Source: Mycobacterium fragae (GTDB lineage Bacteria; Actinomycetota; Actinomycetes; Mycobacteriales; Mycobacteriaceae). Taken from it: a stretch of 64,000 nt of DNA. Position numbers and translations under genes: made by a program. Positions 45,102-52,929 of the stretch are shown piece by piece. Position 1 is the stretch's first letter; the number at the start of each line of letters is the position of its first letter. A model generated the notes under the pieces. The model was given only the letters and a program-made list of their open reading frames with translations. It ran no database searches and was not told the origin of the DNA. The stretch covers positions 310,001 through 374,000 of the forward strand of contig NZ_LQOW01000031.1 in NCBI RefSeq assembly GCF_002102185.1, given 5' to 3'.

Positions 45102-46696
45102 GGGTCGAGAAGCCGCACCTCCTCGAGATCCATCGCCGACTGCAATTCGCGCAGCACGATGTCGTCGATGAGATGTTGGTCTCGAAGCTCGGTGATGGCC
45201 CGGCGCTTGTGTTCCAGCACGCCAAGGCGCACCTGCCGAAGCAGATCGTGCTGCTCGGCCTTGTGGTTAGGCGTCGCAGGGTCGCCGCTGGCTTCGATGA
45301 GTGCCGCGTGCTCTTCGTATTCCTTTCGCAGACGGCTCGTCAGCTCCGGACTGACGCCGAGTTCACCGGCCACCACCGGCAACGCCTCGAGTGCGGCCTG
45401 TGCGCCACGGGTACGCGCCAGTTGCAACTCGTCGGCTTGCGTTGCGTCTTGGGGCATTCGGGCCCAGCGCACGACCGCGGGCAGAGTGCTGCCTTGGACG
45501 AGCACGGTCACCAGGATCACGACGGACACGACGAAGATGATCAGGTTGCGATCCGGGAATGCACCGCCGCCGTGAGTGGTGAGGGGGACAGCCAGTGCGG
45601 CGGCCAGCGACACCGCGCCGCGGAATCCCGCCCAGCTGGATACCACGCGCTGGCGCCAGGTGGCGCGACGGGTGCGCTGCACCTCGCGTCGGTCCACCGC
45701 ACGTATCAAGACGGTCGTGACTTCTGTCCAAACGAATCGACTTGCGACGACGACGCCGGTGACGGCGAAGGCCAGCAATACGGCGTGCCGCACGCCGCCA
45801 TGGACGTCGGATATGTGTCGCACCGCGCCCGGGATCTGGACGCCGACGAACACCCACAGCGATCCGTTGATCAGAAATGTCGAGAGATCCCAGAACGCGA
45901 ATGACTGCAGACGGGATCGAGCCCGGATCACCCGCGGGCTGACGTAGGAGAGCACCAGCGCGGACACCAGGACCGCGACGACACCGCTGCAGTGAATGGT
46001 CTCGGCCAACAGGAACGCCGCGAACGGCGTCAACAAGCTCAAGGCTCCTTCCTCCTGGGGAGCGTCGATTCGGCGGCGCACTAGGGTCACCACCATGCCG
46101 ACAACCAGCCCGGCGGCGATCCCGCCGACGTAGGAGCCGACAAAGCGGGCAGTCAAAACTGCCGGGCTCACCGGGGCGCCGCCGACCGCAACCGACACGC
46201 TTATGGCGAACAGGACGAGTGCGGTCCCGTCATTGATCGAGCTCTCGGCGCGCAGCACGGTCAGGGCCCGACGCGGCAACTGCTTCGCCAGGCCGGCGAC
46301 GGCGGCAGCATCGGTGGGCGAGAGCACGGCACCGAGCACCGACGCCGCGTGCGACTCCATCCCCATCGCCCGCGCGGTCCACGACACTGCTACCGCCGTC
46401 GCAATCACCAGGCCGACGCTGAGGAAAATGATGACGCGCAGGTTCGCCCGGATTTCGCGATAGCTGGTGTTCAGGCTCTCCCAATACAGGATCGCCGGCA
46501 AGAACAGCAAAAGCACGAGCTCGCCATCAAGCCGAACTCCGCCGAATCGGGGGATCAGACCTAGCAGCGCGCCCAACAGGATGAGCAAAACTGGAGGACC
46601 AACGCGATAGCGACGGCCCAGGACTGTCCCAACGACCACGGTCGCAACCAGCGCGACGATTACGACAAGCGCAAACACCAGCACATCCTCCTGCAC
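45086..46696 (-). CDS. Na+/H+ antiporter (CPA1 family, Rv2287/YjcE-like)
   Basis: The 536-residue protein has about twelve hydrophobic segments, beginning VLVFALVVIVALVATVVVG. The CPA1 signature is visible: LGAVLSPTDAAAVAGL with the transport Asp, followed by ESSINDGTALVLF. A cytoplasmic tail of about 130 residues (LARTRGAQAALEAL to the end) is charged and probably regulatory. It exchanges cations for protons across the plasma membrane. GTG 46696 is the outer start; an AGGAGG lies just inside, so GTG 46678 (about six codons on) is possible. From memory it corresponds to M. tuberculosis Rv2287. Confidence 0.88.
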   Translation of the reverse strand: MQEDVLVFALVVIVALVATVVVGTVLGRRYRVGPPVLLILLGALLGLIPRFGGVRLDGELVLLLFLPAILYWESLNTSYREIRANLRVIIFLSVGLVIATAVAVSWTARAMGMESHAASVLGAVLSPTDAAAVAGLAKQLPRRALTVLRAESSINDGTALVLFAISVSVAVGGAPVSPAVLTARFVGSYVGGIAAGLVVGMVVTLVRRRIDAPQEEGALSLLTPFAAFLLAETIHCSGVVAVLVSALVLSYVSPRVIRARSRLQSFAFWDLSTFLINGSLWVFVGVQIPGAVRHISDVHGGVRHAVLLAFAVTGVVVASRFVWTEVTTVLIRAVDRREVQRTRRATWRQRVVSSWAGFRGAVSLAAALAVPLTTHGGGAFPDRNLIIFVVSVVILVTVLVQGSTLPAVVRWARMPQDATQADELQLARTRGAQAALEALPVVAGELGVSPELTSRLRKEYEEHAALIEASGDPATPNHKAEQHDLLRQVRLGVLEHKRRAITELRDQHLIDDIVLRELQSAMDLEEVRLLDPADTE

Positions 46697-46896
46697 GAGC
46701 CGTCGTCGGTGGAGTTGACCCCTCCCGGCGAGCGGCGGGGTCGCTGGCAGCGTTTGGTACCAACACGATCACGGGTGCGTACCGATGTGGACGGCCCTCT
46801 GGCGCAGCGGGATGCGTGCGCAAATCATTGCACGGTGCTCCATCAGAGATCACGCTCGCCAAATATTCTCCAGGCTCAACAGGAGGTGAGTACAGC

Positions 46897-47187
46897 ATGA
46901 TGGCGGATTGGTTTCCCGCGCAGCATTGTTCGAATACGCACGGCGGTCGCATCCTCGACACGGCGAAGGGCATTCTCATCGGCCTTCGTCGGTGCCCATC
47001 GGAAGCGGCTTTCCACGAGTTGCTCAGTGCCGCACAACGTCACCGGATGCCGGTGTTTGCGATGGCCTGGGCCCTGGTCCATCTTGCGGATGGCGGTGGA
47101 CAATCAGCTCACACCTTCTCCGAGGCTCAGTCGGCCGCCCAAAACGAGTGGGGTCAGCTCTTCGCTGGGGCGGCGGTATCGGCCTAG
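46897..47187 (+). CDS. Stand-alone ANTAR-domain protein
   Basis: The 96-residue product starts at ATG 46897, ten bases after AGGAGG. Almost all of it is one ANTAR three-helix RNA-binding domain: ILDTAKGILIGLRRCPSEAA, then FHELLSAAQRHRMPVFAMA and WALVHLA. ANTAR proteins bind paired hairpins in nascent mRNA and prevent termination. Normally they carry a receiver, GAF or PAS input domain; none is present here, so this is an orphan output module or needs a partner. The 200 bases upstream hold no other gene. It converges on the cutinase gene with a 3-base gap. Confidence 0.7.
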   Translation: MMADWFPAQHCSNTHGGRILDTAKGILIGLRRCPSEAAFHELLSAAQRHRMPVFAMAWALVHLADGGGQSAHTFSEAQSAAQNEWGQLFAGAAVSA

Positions 47188-47190
47188 TCG

Positions 47191-47859
47191 CTAGATGTGA
47201 CTCGCCGCGAAATTCGCCGCCTGCTCAACCATCCCATCGTTTGTGTACGCCGCGTGCGCGGCCCAGTCGCCTCCTTCCGAGCACACCGGATCGTCGGTTG
47301 CACACAGCTGGAGGGTTTTGGGCGCATACAGAGGGCCGATGATGACCGGTGGGGCGCCGACCGAATTCATGAACCGGTTCGACGGGGTTCCGAACAGGGT
47401 GACCGCCGCGACGTGGTTGGCCACGTCGGGCGGCATCGGCTTGGGTACGTCGGCAGGGTCGACCCCGTCCGGTATTGCAGCCGAGGTGACAAAGCCCATC
47501 ACCGCGGCGCCTTGGGAGTATCCGCCGAGCACCATCTTGGTCTTCGGGCAGTTGGCCGCCATCGACTCGACGTGGTGCCCCGCGTCCTTGATGCCGTCAA
47601 GCGCGGTGGGGAAGTCGGGGCTGGCGGGGTAGTCGACCGGATACACCCCGAAGGACTTGCCGCCGACCTTCGATTGCAACGAATCGATGAAGTCCTGACC
47701 GATGCCACCAACGCCGGGCGGCTCCGTGGTGCCCCAGGCGAATACCGCCTCGACGTCCGGACACGGCTCAGCGGAAGCGGACGAAGCAAAGGCGCCGAAC
47801 GGCGCCCAACTCGTAATCACAACAACAGCAAGGGATCTAGCCACCAGACGCGTATGCAC
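47191..47859 (-). CDS. Secreted cutinase (Culp family)
   Basis: The 222-residue precursor has a signal peptide (LVARSLAVVVITSWAPFG) cleaved near ASAEPCP. The cutinase fold is marked by nucleophile Ser in VLGGYSQGAAVMG, Asp in CATDDPVCSEGG and His in the AAHAAYTNDGM stretch. Cys pairs at EPCPDVE/ANCPKT and LCATDDPVC fit the two family disulfides. Mycobacterial cutinase-like proteins are esterases, phospholipases or lipases on the cell surface. From memory the closest context match is M. tuberculosis cut2 (Rv2301). Start GTG 47859. Confidence 0.88.
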   Translation of the reverse strand: MHTRLVARSLAVVVITSWAPFGAFASSASAEPCPDVEAVFAWGTTEPPGVGGIGQDFIDSLQSKVGGKSFGVYPVDYPASPDFPTALDGIKDAGHHVESMAANCPKTKMVLGGYSQGAAVMGFVTSAAIPDGVDPADVPKPMPPDVANHVAAVTLFGTPSNRFMNSVGAPPVIIGPLYAPKTLQLCATDDPVCSEGGDWAAHAAYTNDGMVEQAANFAASHI

Positions 47860-47901
47860 GGCGCAATCTTGCCATACGACGACGGCACGTGGCGGCGCCC
47901 G

Positions 47902-48339
47902 TCAGTAGCGCACAAGTGAAAACGGCCACGAGGCCGTACCGCCCGGTGCACCTCCGCAGCCGGCGTCGAACGTGGAGTCAACCGAACCGGTTAGCGTCAC
48001 CGCATCCCAGGAGTAGGTGTCATGCGACGGAAGGAAATACACCAAGCAGCGCACGCCGTCTTGCGAATCGATAACCATCGTGTAGCGGCCATCGGCGAGG
48101 TGCGCATCTCCGTCGTAGGGGACCGCTTGCCCGTTGGGTCGCGGGATGCCCTGCACGTGGACGCAGTCCGGAGAAGGATTGTGGCATGGCCTGACCGCCC
48201 ACAGCCAGGAGTGGCCAGGATCCCTCGGGCTGTTGACTTGGTAGTTGCCGATCAGCATCCCGGCTCCGGCAGTCGGCGCGAGCGCCAATGCCGCTGCGGC
48301 GAACACAGCGCTCAGTGCCACGGTCTTCGGTGTCGTCAC
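47902..48339 (-). CDS. Secreted hypothetical protein
   Basis: GTG 48339 follows GGAGGGAATCC and gives a 145-residue precursor. The signal peptide TVALSAVFAAAALALAPTAG ends near AGAGM. The mature part is beta-rich with four cysteines (RPCHNPSPDCVHVQG, GVRCLVYF, DAGCGGAPGG), probably two disulfides, and many aromatic residues (HSWLWAV, TYSWDAV). I recognise only a general likeness to small exported mycobacterial proteins of unknown function. It lies between the cutinase and cyp124 on the same strand, 29 bases after the P450 stop. Confidence 0.65.
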   Translation of the reverse strand: MTTPKTVALSAVFAAAALALAPTAGAGMLIGNYQVNSPRDPGHSWLWAVRPCHNPSPDCVHVQGIPRPNGQAVPYDGDAHLADGRYTMVIDSQDGVRCLVYFLPSHDTYSWDAVTLTGSVDSTFDAGCGGAPGGTASWPFSLVRY

Positions 48340-48368
48340 GGATTCCCTCCGTTCGTTACGATCCTGGA

Positions 48369-49652
48369 TCACTCCGGCGGCGTCCATGCGATCGGCAGCG
48401 TCTTGATGCCGTGAATGAACGGCGACAGCAACCGCGCGGGCTCCTCGGTCGCGACGATATCGGGTATCTCGCGATGCAGCTCATCGAACATGACGCGAAT
48501 CTCGCGACGAGCCAGGTTGGCGCCCAAGCAGAAATGCGCGCCGCCGCCGCCGAAACCCACATGCGGATTCGGGTTGCGCATCACGTCAAACGTCCACGGG
48601 TCGTCGAACTTCGACTCGTCGCGGTTGGCCGAGCAGTACCACAGTGTGGCCTTGTCGCCCGCCGCCAGCCTGGTGCCGCTCAGCTCGAAGTCTTGTGTGA
48701 GAGTGCGTCGCATATAGACCACCGGCGAGGCCCAGCGCACGATCTCCTCGACCGCCGTAGGGGACACGGCGTCGAAGTCTGCCCACCACTTCTGCCGCTG
48801 CTCGGGATAACGGGTCAGGGCGAGCAAGCCGTGGCTGATCGCATTGCGCGTCGTCTCGTTGCCGGCGACTGTGAGAAGGATGAAGAACGACGCGATCTCG
48901 GCCGACGACAACCGCTCGCCGTCGACCTCGGCCTGGCCCAGGCTGGTGGTCAGGTCGTCGTGCGGATTTTCGCGGCGGTCCTCGGCCAGCGCGGTGGCGT
49001 AGCCGCCGATCTCCATTGATACCTTGGCGAACTCCTCGAAATCCGTTGCCAGATCAGGGTCGCCGAAGCCGAGGATCACGTTGGTCCAGTGGAAAACCCG
49101 TTGATGGTCCTCCTCGGGAATGCCCATCATGTCGCAGATCACCTGCAGTGGTAGCGGCCCGGCCAGCTCGCTGACCGCTTCGCCTGTGCCGTCGGGGTGG
49201 TTCGCGATCATCGACGTGACCAGCCGATGCGCCCGCTCGCGCACCGATGCTTCGATCCGGGCCACCACCTTCGGGGTGAACGCTCTGCTGACGATCGATC
49301 GCAACCGCTGGTGCCGTGGATCGTCGAGCACGATCATCGAGCCGAAGAACTCGGCGACCTCCGGTGGCTGATCGTTGATGGTGATGTTGGGGCTCGAGCT
49401 GAAGATCTCCGGATGACGGCTGGCGTAGAAGATGTCGTCGAATTTGGTCAGCGCCCAATGCCCGGGGCCTTCCTCGAACCCGGGAAAGGATGCTTCGGCC
49501 CAGAAGGAGATCGGCGCCTCACGGCGCAGCGTGGTGAACGCTCCGTCGCGCAGGTCGTCGTCGAGTGCCCAGAAGTCCAACGAGCTGAGGTCGATGTCGT
49601 CGAGCGGTACGTCCGGCGGTGCCGTACCGTTCACCCGGGTCGCAATGCCCAT
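48369..49652 (-). CDS. cyp124: Cytochrome P450 CYP124
   Basis: The 427-residue P450 is very close over its length to what I recall of CYP124 (Rv2266), e.g. VNGT, LDDIDLSSLDFWALDDDL and NITINDQ. Functional marks are the I-helix AGNETTRN, K-helix EEIVRW, and the haem loop FGGGGAHFCLGANLARRE with the Cys thiolate. CYP124 hydroxylates the terminal (omega) carbon of methyl-branched lipids and also acts on cholesterol and vitamin D-type sterols. A ferredoxin and reductase must supply electrons from elsewhere. The ATG start agrees with the family length. Confidence 0.9.
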   Translation of the reverse strand: MGIATRVNGTAPPDVPLDDIDLSSLDFWALDDDLRDGAFTTLRREAPISFWAEASFPGFEEGPGHWALTKFDDIFYASRHPEIFSSSPNITINDQPPEVAEFFGSMIVLDDPRHQRLRSIVSRAFTPKVVARIEASVRERAHRLVTSMIANHPDGTGEAVSELAGPLPLQVICDMMGIPEEDHQRVFHWTNVILGFGDPDLATDFEEFAKVSMEIGGYATALAEDRRENPHDDLTTSLGQAEVDGERLSSAEIASFFILLTVAGNETTRNAISHGLLALTRYPEQRQKWWADFDAVSPTAVEEIVRWASPVVYMRRTLTQDFELSGTRLAAGDKATLWYCSANRDESKFDDPWTFDVMRNPNPHVGFGGGGAHFCLGANLARREIRVMFDELHREIPDIVATEEPARLLSPFIHGIKTLPIAWTPPE

Positions 49653-49679
49653 GCGGCGACTCTAAACCGACTGCGGTCG

Positions 49680-50060
49680 TCAGTGCGAGCACACGGTTCG
49701 GGCCGGCTGCCCATTCGCCGTCGCTTGGCTGACCACCTTCTGGTCCACCAGGATCGTGCAGGTGACCGAGCCGGGGGACTGCGCACTGATCACGTACACC
49801 TCTCCGCCGAAGGCAGTGAACTGAGTGCTCCACGGCAACTTCACGTTTGCCTGCTGATACTGGCCGGTGTCCGTCTGGAATGAGATGTACTCGGCCACCG
49901 GCGAGCTACCACTCAGTTGATAGGTGACTTGGGGGAAGTCGCTTTTGGCGTTTGCCACGCCGCCGGCGAGTCCCACCGCGGCCGTGACAAAGGCAGTGAG
50001 CAGGACCGGCGTCGCCGCGCAGCGCTGGATCCGGGCTCGGGTGGGCGATTGGCTGGTCAT
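49680..50060 (-). CDS. MmpS-like secreted protein
   Basis: Counting from ATG 50060 the precursor has 126 residues, with a signal or anchor segment (ATPVLLTAFVTAAVGLAGG) ending ANAKSD. The mature domain has the MmpS C-terminal pattern: FPQVTYQLSGSSPVAEYISF, ANVKLPWSTQF, then VISAQSPGSVTCTILVDQKV and a final Cys in RTVCSH, giving one disulfide. MmpS proteins partner MmpL lipid transporters, but no mmpL gene is adjacent. ATG 50078 is another start; neither has a strong RBS. It lies 28 bases upstream of cyp124 on the same strand. Confidence 0.7.
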   Translation of the reverse strand: MTSQSPTRARIQRCAATPVLLTAFVTAAVGLAGGVANAKSDFPQVTYQLSGSSPVAEYISFQTDTGQYQQANVKLPWSTQFTAFGGEVYVISAQSPGSVTCTILVDQKVVSQATANGQPARTVCSH

Positions 50061-50203
50061 GGTGCGCCATGGTGTCATTCCGGCGAACCGTGTGGGTGCG
50101 TTTTCGCCTCTTTTACGAAAGGCCAATTCAGTTGAACCGACGCCGAGCAACGGTCGTAAAGCTAGAGGGTGCCGCCGCGACATCCGTCAAGGGGAGTTGA
50201 TCG

Positions 50204-51223
50204 ATGACCACACGTCCCAGCAGGCGCGACATGCTCCGCGGAGTCGCCGCGGTCGGGGTCTTCTTGGCGACCGACGTGGGTGCTTTCCTGTGGGCGAATG
50301 CTCGGATCGGTCCCGCACGGCTGACACCACAGGTTTTCCTCGACGGTTTCGCCAAAGTGTTCGGCCGACAACCGGGCTTCCGCAAAAACCATGCCAAGGG
50401 CATCGCGGTTGCGGGCCACTTCGAAAGCAACGGCAACGGCGGCGAGCTGTCCAAGGCGGCGGTGTTTCGGTCCGGGCGCACACCGGTGGTCGGTCGATTC
50501 TCGCTGTCGGGTGGAAACCCACGCGTCGCTGACGCGCCGGCGGCTGCGCGCGGGCTGGGCCTGGCGTTCGGATTCCCGGGCGGACAGCAGTGGCGCACGG
50601 CGATGCTGAACCTTCCGGTCTTCCTCGACAATTCGCCGCACGGCTTCTACGACCGGCCGATCGCCTCGGCGGTTGTTCCCGGCACCGGCAAGCCCGATCC
50701 GACGGCGATGGCGCGGTTCATGGCGGCCCACCCGGAAACGGCGCGCGCCACCAAGATCGTCAAGCAGCATCCACCGACAACCGGTTTCGCCGACAGCATC
50801 TATCGCGGGCTCCATGCGTTCTATTTCGTCAACGAGTCGAACACGCGGGTGCCGGTGCGGTGGTCGCTGACGCCGCTGCAGCGGGCGCTACCGCCCTCGC
50901 CGGGAGATAACGCGCTGTTTGACGCGCTGATCCGCCAGCTGCGGGCCGGGCCGCTGCGCTGGAGTTTGATCCTGACCGTCGGCACATCGTCGGATCCGGT
51001 CGATGACCCGACGCTGCCCTGGCCGCCCGGCCGCCGCACCGTCGACGCCGGACTGCTCACACTCGACTCGGTCAACACCGACGGGCGCGGCATCGCACGC
51101 GATATCAACTTCGACCCGCTTGTCCTGCCGAGCGGCATCGAGCCCACCGACGACCCGCTCCTGAGTGCACGGTCGGCCGTCTATGCCGCGTCTTACCGGC
51201 GCCGGACCGGGGAGATGTTGTGA
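50204..51223 (+). CDS. Exported catalase-related haem peroxidase
   Basis: The 339-residue protein has a twin-arginine signal (SRRDMLRGVAAVGVF) and a reduced catalase fold. Visible catalase marks are the distal His in RKNHAKGIAVAGHF, Asn in MLNLPVFLDN and the proximal Tyr haem ligand in SARSAVYAASYRRR. Full catalases are 480-750 residues, so this belongs to the short catalase-related peroxidases (SrpA-like). It should reduce peroxides in the cell envelope using an organic or cytochrome electron donor. The stop overlaps the cytochrome b561 start by four bases (GTGA), suggesting that protein is its redox partner. Confidence 0.82.
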   Translation: MTTRPSRRDMLRGVAAVGVFLATDVGAFLWANARIGPARLTPQVFLDGFAKVFGRQPGFRKNHAKGIAVAGHFESNGNGGELSKAAVFRSGRTPVVGRFSLSGGNPRVADAPAAARGLGLAFGFPGGQQWRTAMLNLPVFLDNSPHGFYDRPIASAVVPGTGKPDPTAMARFMAAHPETARATKIVKQHPPTTGFADSIYRGLHAFYFVNESNTRVPVRWSLTPLQRALPPSPGDNALFDALIRQLRAGPLRWSLILTVGTSSDPVDDPTLPWPPGRRTVDAGLLTLDSVNTDGRGIARDINFDPLVLPSGIEPTDDPLLSARSAVYAASYRRRTGEML

Positions 51224-51792
51224 CCGGGGCGCCCGAGCCACGGCGATACACGCCGTTGTCCCGGGTGTTCCATTGGCTGACGGCCGCCTTGGTGTTCTCG
51301 ACGCTGTTCGTCGGTTTTGTCATGGTCAGTTCGGTAAGCGAATACGCCGGACTGATCACGATCCACCGGACATTGGGCGCGACCATCCTCGTCGTAGTGG
51401 TGGTGCGTATGGCCAACCGGCTGATCCAACGGGGCCCGGCGTTGCCGCCCACGGTCGGTGCGCTGGAACGAAAACTCATAATGGTGTCCGAAATATCGCT
51501 GTATGCGCTGCTGCTGATACAGCCACTGCTCGGTTGGGCGATGGTGTCGGCCGGCGCGGGCCCGGTCCTGGTGTTCGGCGTCCTTCGACTTCCGCGAATC
51601 GCTCCGTTTGACCCTGGGTTGTTTTGGGCGCTGCGGCAAGCTCATTCGGTCGTCGCCTATGCGCTGATGACCGTGATCGCCGCGCATGTCTCGGCGGTTG
51701 TGCTGCACACCGTGACGTTGCGCGACGGGATGCTTTCCAGGATGGCCTTTCCGCTTAGGGTGATCGGGGGTCGCGAAACGGAAGGTGGCTGA
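51220..51792 (+). CDS. Cytochrome b561-family membrane protein
   Basis: The 190-residue protein has four membrane helices: LSRVFHWLTAALVFSTLFVG, the TLGATILVVVVV region, ISLYALLLIQPLLGWAMV and the VVAYALMTVIAAHVSAVVLH region. His residues in helices 1, 2 and 4 (VFHWL, TIHRTLG, QAHSVV, AAHVSA) fit haem b ligation as in bacterial CybB proteins. It overlaps both neighbours (GTGA with the peroxidase, TGATG with the reductase), so the three genes are translated as one operon. It probably passes quinol electrons to the exported peroxidase. Confidence 0.82.
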   Translation: MTGAPEPRRYTPLSRVFHWLTAALVFSTLFVGFVMVSSVSEYAGLITIHRTLGATILVVVVVRMANRLIQRGPALPPTVGALERKLIMVSEISLYALLLIQPLLGWAMVSAGAGPVLVFGVLRLPRIAPFDPGLFWALRQAHSVVAYALMTVIAAHVSAVVLHTVTLRDGMLSRMAFPLRVIGGRETEGG

Positions 51793-52865
51793 TGGCCAAA
51801 AGGATCGTCATCTGGGGTACGGGATTCGTCGGCAAGATGGTGATCGCCCAAATCGTCAAACATCCGCTCTTCGAGCTGGTCGGCGTCGGCGTCAGCAACC
51901 CGGCGAAGGTGGGCCGTGACGTCGGCGAGATCTGCGGGTTGGCCGAGCCCGTCGGCATCACCGCCACCGACGATATCGACGCGCTGATCGCGCTCAAGCC
52001 CGATGCGCTGGTGCATTACGGCCCGACCGCCTCGCACGCTGAGGACAACATCGCGTTGATGACGCGGTTCCTGCGCGCGGGCATCGACGTGTGCTCGACT
52101 GCGATGACCCCGTGGGTGTGGCCGACCATGCACCTGAACCCGCCCAATTGGATCCAGCCGATCACCGAGGCCTGCGAGTTGGGTGAGTCGTCATGTTTCA
52201 CCACCGGCATTGACCCCGGGTTCGCGAACGACTTGTTCCCGATGACCCTGATGGGCGTTTGCTCCGAAGTGCGCACGGTTCGGGCTTCGGAATTGCTGGA
52301 CTACACCAACTACACCGGCGATTACGAGAACGAGATGGGCATCGGCCGCGAGCCGGAATTCCGCCCGGTGCTGCAGAACCGCGACGTGTTGATCTTCGCG
52401 TGGGGTGCTACGGTCCCGATGATCGCGCACGCCGCCGGCATCATGCTCGACGAGATCACCACCACCTGGGACAAGTGGGTGACTCCCACCGAGCGCAAGA
52501 CGGCCAAGGGCGTCATCGCACCGGGGCACGTCGCCGCCGTCCGGTTCACGATCAACGGGGTCTACCAGGGCCGAACACGGATCCAGCTGGAACACGTCAA
52601 CCGCATCGGTCAGGACGCCGCCCCGGACTGGCCGGCCGGAACCAAGGACGACGTGTACAGGGTGGACATCGAGGGGACACCGAGCATCTCCCAGGAGACC
52701 GCGTTTCGGTTCACCGACGGCTCCGGGCGCGACGCCGCCGCCGCCGGTTGTCTGGCAACCGGGATGCGAGCGCTGAACGCGGTCCCGGCCGTCAACGAAC
52801 TCTCGCCGGGCTGGGTGACCGCGCTCGACCTGCCGCTGATCGCGGGCGCCGGCACGATCCGCTGA
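51792..52865 (+). CDS. Dihydrodipicolinate reductase-like NAD(P)-dependent protein
   Basis: The 357-residue protein opens with a Rossmann motif (RIVIWGTGFVGKMVIAQIVK) and then reads like the DapB / 2,4-diaminopentanoate dehydrogenase-like family common in mycobacteria (LIALKPDALVHYGPTASHAE; CFTTGIDPGFANDLFPMTL). True DapB is about 245 residues and has a distinct catalytic His pair, so lysine synthesis is unlikely. The substrate is unknown. It is translationally coupled to the cytochrome gene (TGATG) and followed by a strong hairpin. Confidence 0.75.
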   Translation: MAKRIVIWGTGFVGKMVIAQIVKHPLFELVGVGVSNPAKVGRDVGEICGLAEPVGITATDDIDALIALKPDALVHYGPTASHAEDNIALMTRFLRAGIDVCSTAMTPWVWPTMHLNPPNWIQPITEACELGESSCFTTGIDPGFANDLFPMTLMGVCSEVRTVRASELLDYTNYTGDYENEMGIGREPEFRPVLQNRDVLIFAWGATVPMIAHAAGIMLDEITTTWDKWVTPTERKTAKGVIAPGHVAAVRFTINGVYQGRTRIQLEHVNRIGQDAAPDWPAGTKDDVYRVDIEGTPSISQETAFRFTDGSGRDAAAAGCLATGMRALNAVPAVNELSPGWVTALDLPLIAGAGTIR

Positions 52866-52883
52866 GCGCTTTATTACATTGGT

Positions 52884-52899
52884 GCCCGGTGTGCCGGGC
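52884..52899 (+). terminator. Hairpin after the peroxidase-b561-reductase operon
   Basis: GCCCGG-TGTG-CCGGGC forms a perfect 6-bp GC stem 18 bases after the reductase stop codon and 30 bases before the next start. It lacks a U tract, which mycobacterial terminators often do. Confidence 0.5.
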
Positions 52900-52929
52900 G
52901 TGCGCCTGTAACAGCGGGGATAGGACGAT

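Noticed and set aside
51792..52865. dapB of lysine biosynthesis
   Set aside because: It is about 110 residues longer than DapB and lacks its catalytic His signature; context is redox, not amino-acid synthesis.
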